Below the pieces are notes generated by a model. It saw nothing but the letters and a program-made list of their open reading frames with translations. It was not told the origin of the DNA and made no database searches. 64,000 nt of DNA from Candidatus Altimarinota bacterium. Its GTDB lineage: Bacteria; Patescibacteriota; Gracilibacteria; BD1-5; UBA2023. Shown here piece by piece: positions 62,660-64,000 of this stretch. How positions within the stretch are numbered: position 1 is the first letter of the stretch; every line of letters begins with the position of its first letter. Both the position numbers and the translations under genes were made by a program. The stretch spans positions 1 to 64,000 of the forward strand of contig JACMPW010000004.1 in assembly GCA_014377305.1 (NCBI GenBank), read 5' to 3'.

Positions 62660-64000
62660 TTATTTACTTCATTGTCCAATTAAGAATTCTGAGAGAATTT
62701 TTACTCCCCATCCTGTTCCTCATTTTGGCATATATCCATAGGTTGTTTCACGATAGGCAGGACCTGCGATATCGAGATGAGTCAGTTTCGCAGCTCATTG
62801 GAAATATGTGAGAAATGCCCCACCTTCGGATGATCCGGCTTTTTCAGAACGAGCAATATTTTTGAGGTCAGCGATATCTGCTTTGAGTGCTTTTTTCATC
62901 TTGTCATTGAGTGGGAGTCTCCATACTGACTCATATGGCGATCTATTGGCGATGAGTGTCAATATAACCATCTCATCATCACCCATGATCCCTGCGATAT
63001 CATGTCAGAGAGCATGGATACAGGCACCTGTGAGGGTAGCCATAGTAATAATATGATCGACATGATGTGTCATCTCGATATACGACATGACATCAGCGAG
63101 CACAAGGCGTCACTCTGCGTCAGTATGATGTATTTCTACGGTAGTACCATTGTACGCCCGGTAGATATCGAGTGGTCGAAATGCTGATCCACCCGTCATA
63201 TTCTCAGTGAGCCCAACTCCTACAATCAAGTTGACCGGTAAGACGTCGAGTGTATCGAGATACATCGCCACACCGATCATCCCAGCCGCTCATGACATAT
63301 CACACTTCATATCGAGCATAGCAGTATCTGGCTTTATCTGGAGTCCTCCAGCATCAAATGTTACTCATTTACCGATAAGTCAATATTTTTCTCATTTTGG
63401 AGGATTTTTTGGCTTCAATACAACCATATACGGTGGCATATCACTCCCAGCACTGACAGCGAGGAGGAGGTTACACCCGAGTCTTTCGAGTTCTTTTTTA
63501 TCGTAGACTTCTACATCAAATTGTTTCCATTTATAGTCTTTTATAGCTGCTACGATACCGGCAGGATTGGCATCTTTTGGTGGCATATTGATCATATCAC
63601 GAGCCCATACAATAGCCTCAAGAAGCTTCATTTTTTCTCAGATAGTCTCTATATTTTCAGGTGATATCAAGAGAGTATATTTCTTATTTTCTGGTTTTGA
63701 GAGATAGGATTCGTATGAGTAGGTAGCGAGTGCCATGGATTCGAGTGCGTCTGCCTCATAACCCTCTGGAGCAAATATAGAGTTTTTTTTGAGACCTACA
63801 AATAACTCAGCTCGATCATCCATCAAGGATATTGTTGGAAAAAAACAGGTTACAATATCGTATTCAGGAGAAATATGAGAAAATATCATGGTTTTCTTTT
63901 GGTTTTCTTTTGTTATAACAATATTTTCTCGTATCTTGACAATCTGTAGTTGGGAAAATCCATACTGATAAAGGCTCTCTATACGAGATTGCGAACGGAT
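62660..64000 (-). CDS. pepA: Leucyl aminopeptidase (M17 family), N-terminus beyond the window
   Basis: 447 codons visible; the frame is open to the right edge. Catalytic domain: [20 protein letters not shown] (metal Lys/Asp), [20 protein letters not shown], and [20 protein letters not shown], which corresponds to the NTDAEGRL box (here H-H-T-D). Di-zinc exopeptidase of the cytoplasm. An ATG at 63889 would give a 409-residue protein, but coding continues upstream ([20 protein letters not shown]), so the true start lies outside. About eight TGA codons. Confidence 0.93.

Noticed and set aside
1-64000. CRISPR array or cas genes
   Set aside because: No regularly spaced repeats of 20-40 bp and no Cas-like proteins were seen; the only arrays of repeats are short tandem or palindromic ones.
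1-64000. Prophage
   Set aside because: Only a 'holin'-type membrane protein of a family that is mostly chromosomal; no capsid, terminase, portal or integrase gene.

Overview
The window reads as a 64-kb piece of a Candidate Phyla Radiation bacterium that uses genetic code 25 (UGA = glycine), which means Gracilibacteria (BD1-5) or Absconditabacteria (SR1). The evidence is internal. Read with the standard code, most conserved genes break at TGA. Read with TGA as Gly, they become single full-length frames ending in TAA or TAG, and the TGA codons fall where the families have conserved glycines: the Rossmann motifs of CrtI and TrxB, the P-loops of RecF, RarA, ComM and the VirB4/VirD4-like ATPases, the KTG box of the penicillin-binding protein, and GPR in NusA. 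All coordinates below use code 25. Starts rarely have a Shine-Dalgarno sequence. Promoters look like TTGnnn, a 15-16 bp spacer, then TATAAT.

Layout. 1-7.6 kb: the 5' end of a carotenoid-type desaturase (-), small unknown and secreted proteins, YebC, a PriA-like protein overlapping a class B PBP (+), and a PAP2 phosphatase (-). 8-12.6 kb (-): rpsT-infC-rpmI-rplT and gatC-recF-surface protein. 12.7-16 kb: small envelope proteins, tRNA-Cys, a holin-like protein, and pth-tlyA (-). 16-22 kb (+): an SLH-like secreted protein, PilT and a 1314-residue surface protein. 22-30.6 kb: a VirD4/TraG-like ATPase (-), SufD-like protein, DUF805 protein, an IS30 element, pyrG carrying an in-frame palindromic insert (-), dps and ahpC. 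30.6-44.5 kb: fusA (-), two tRNA-Leu, rarA, nusA, a CNNM/CorC protein (-), rpmH-rnpA-yidC (-), a type IV pilin-like protein (-) and a sigma region 4/HARE-HTH fusion protein (+).

44.5-55.1 kb is one tightly packed nine-gene minus-strand operon. In transcription order it encodes a 992-residue VirD4-like ATPase, a membrane SpoIIE-type phosphatase, a VirB4-like ATPase, a PilX-like pilin, an RluA pseudouridine synthase, three small unknown proteins and a Wzy/O-antigen-ligase-like protein. 55.2-64 kb: comM-tsaB-PH-domain protein and trxB (+), then a partial leucyl aminopeptidase, comF and uvrA (-).

Taken together the window encodes translation, repair and envelope functions plus scattered parts of a DNA-uptake or pilus system (PilT, two pilin-like proteins, ComM, ComF, VirB4/VirD4-like ATPases). 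A shared Fur/PerR-type palindrome in front of ahpC and trxB suggests a small peroxide-response or metal regulon. The best candidates for something undescribed are the nine-gene operon and the palindromic element inside pyrG.
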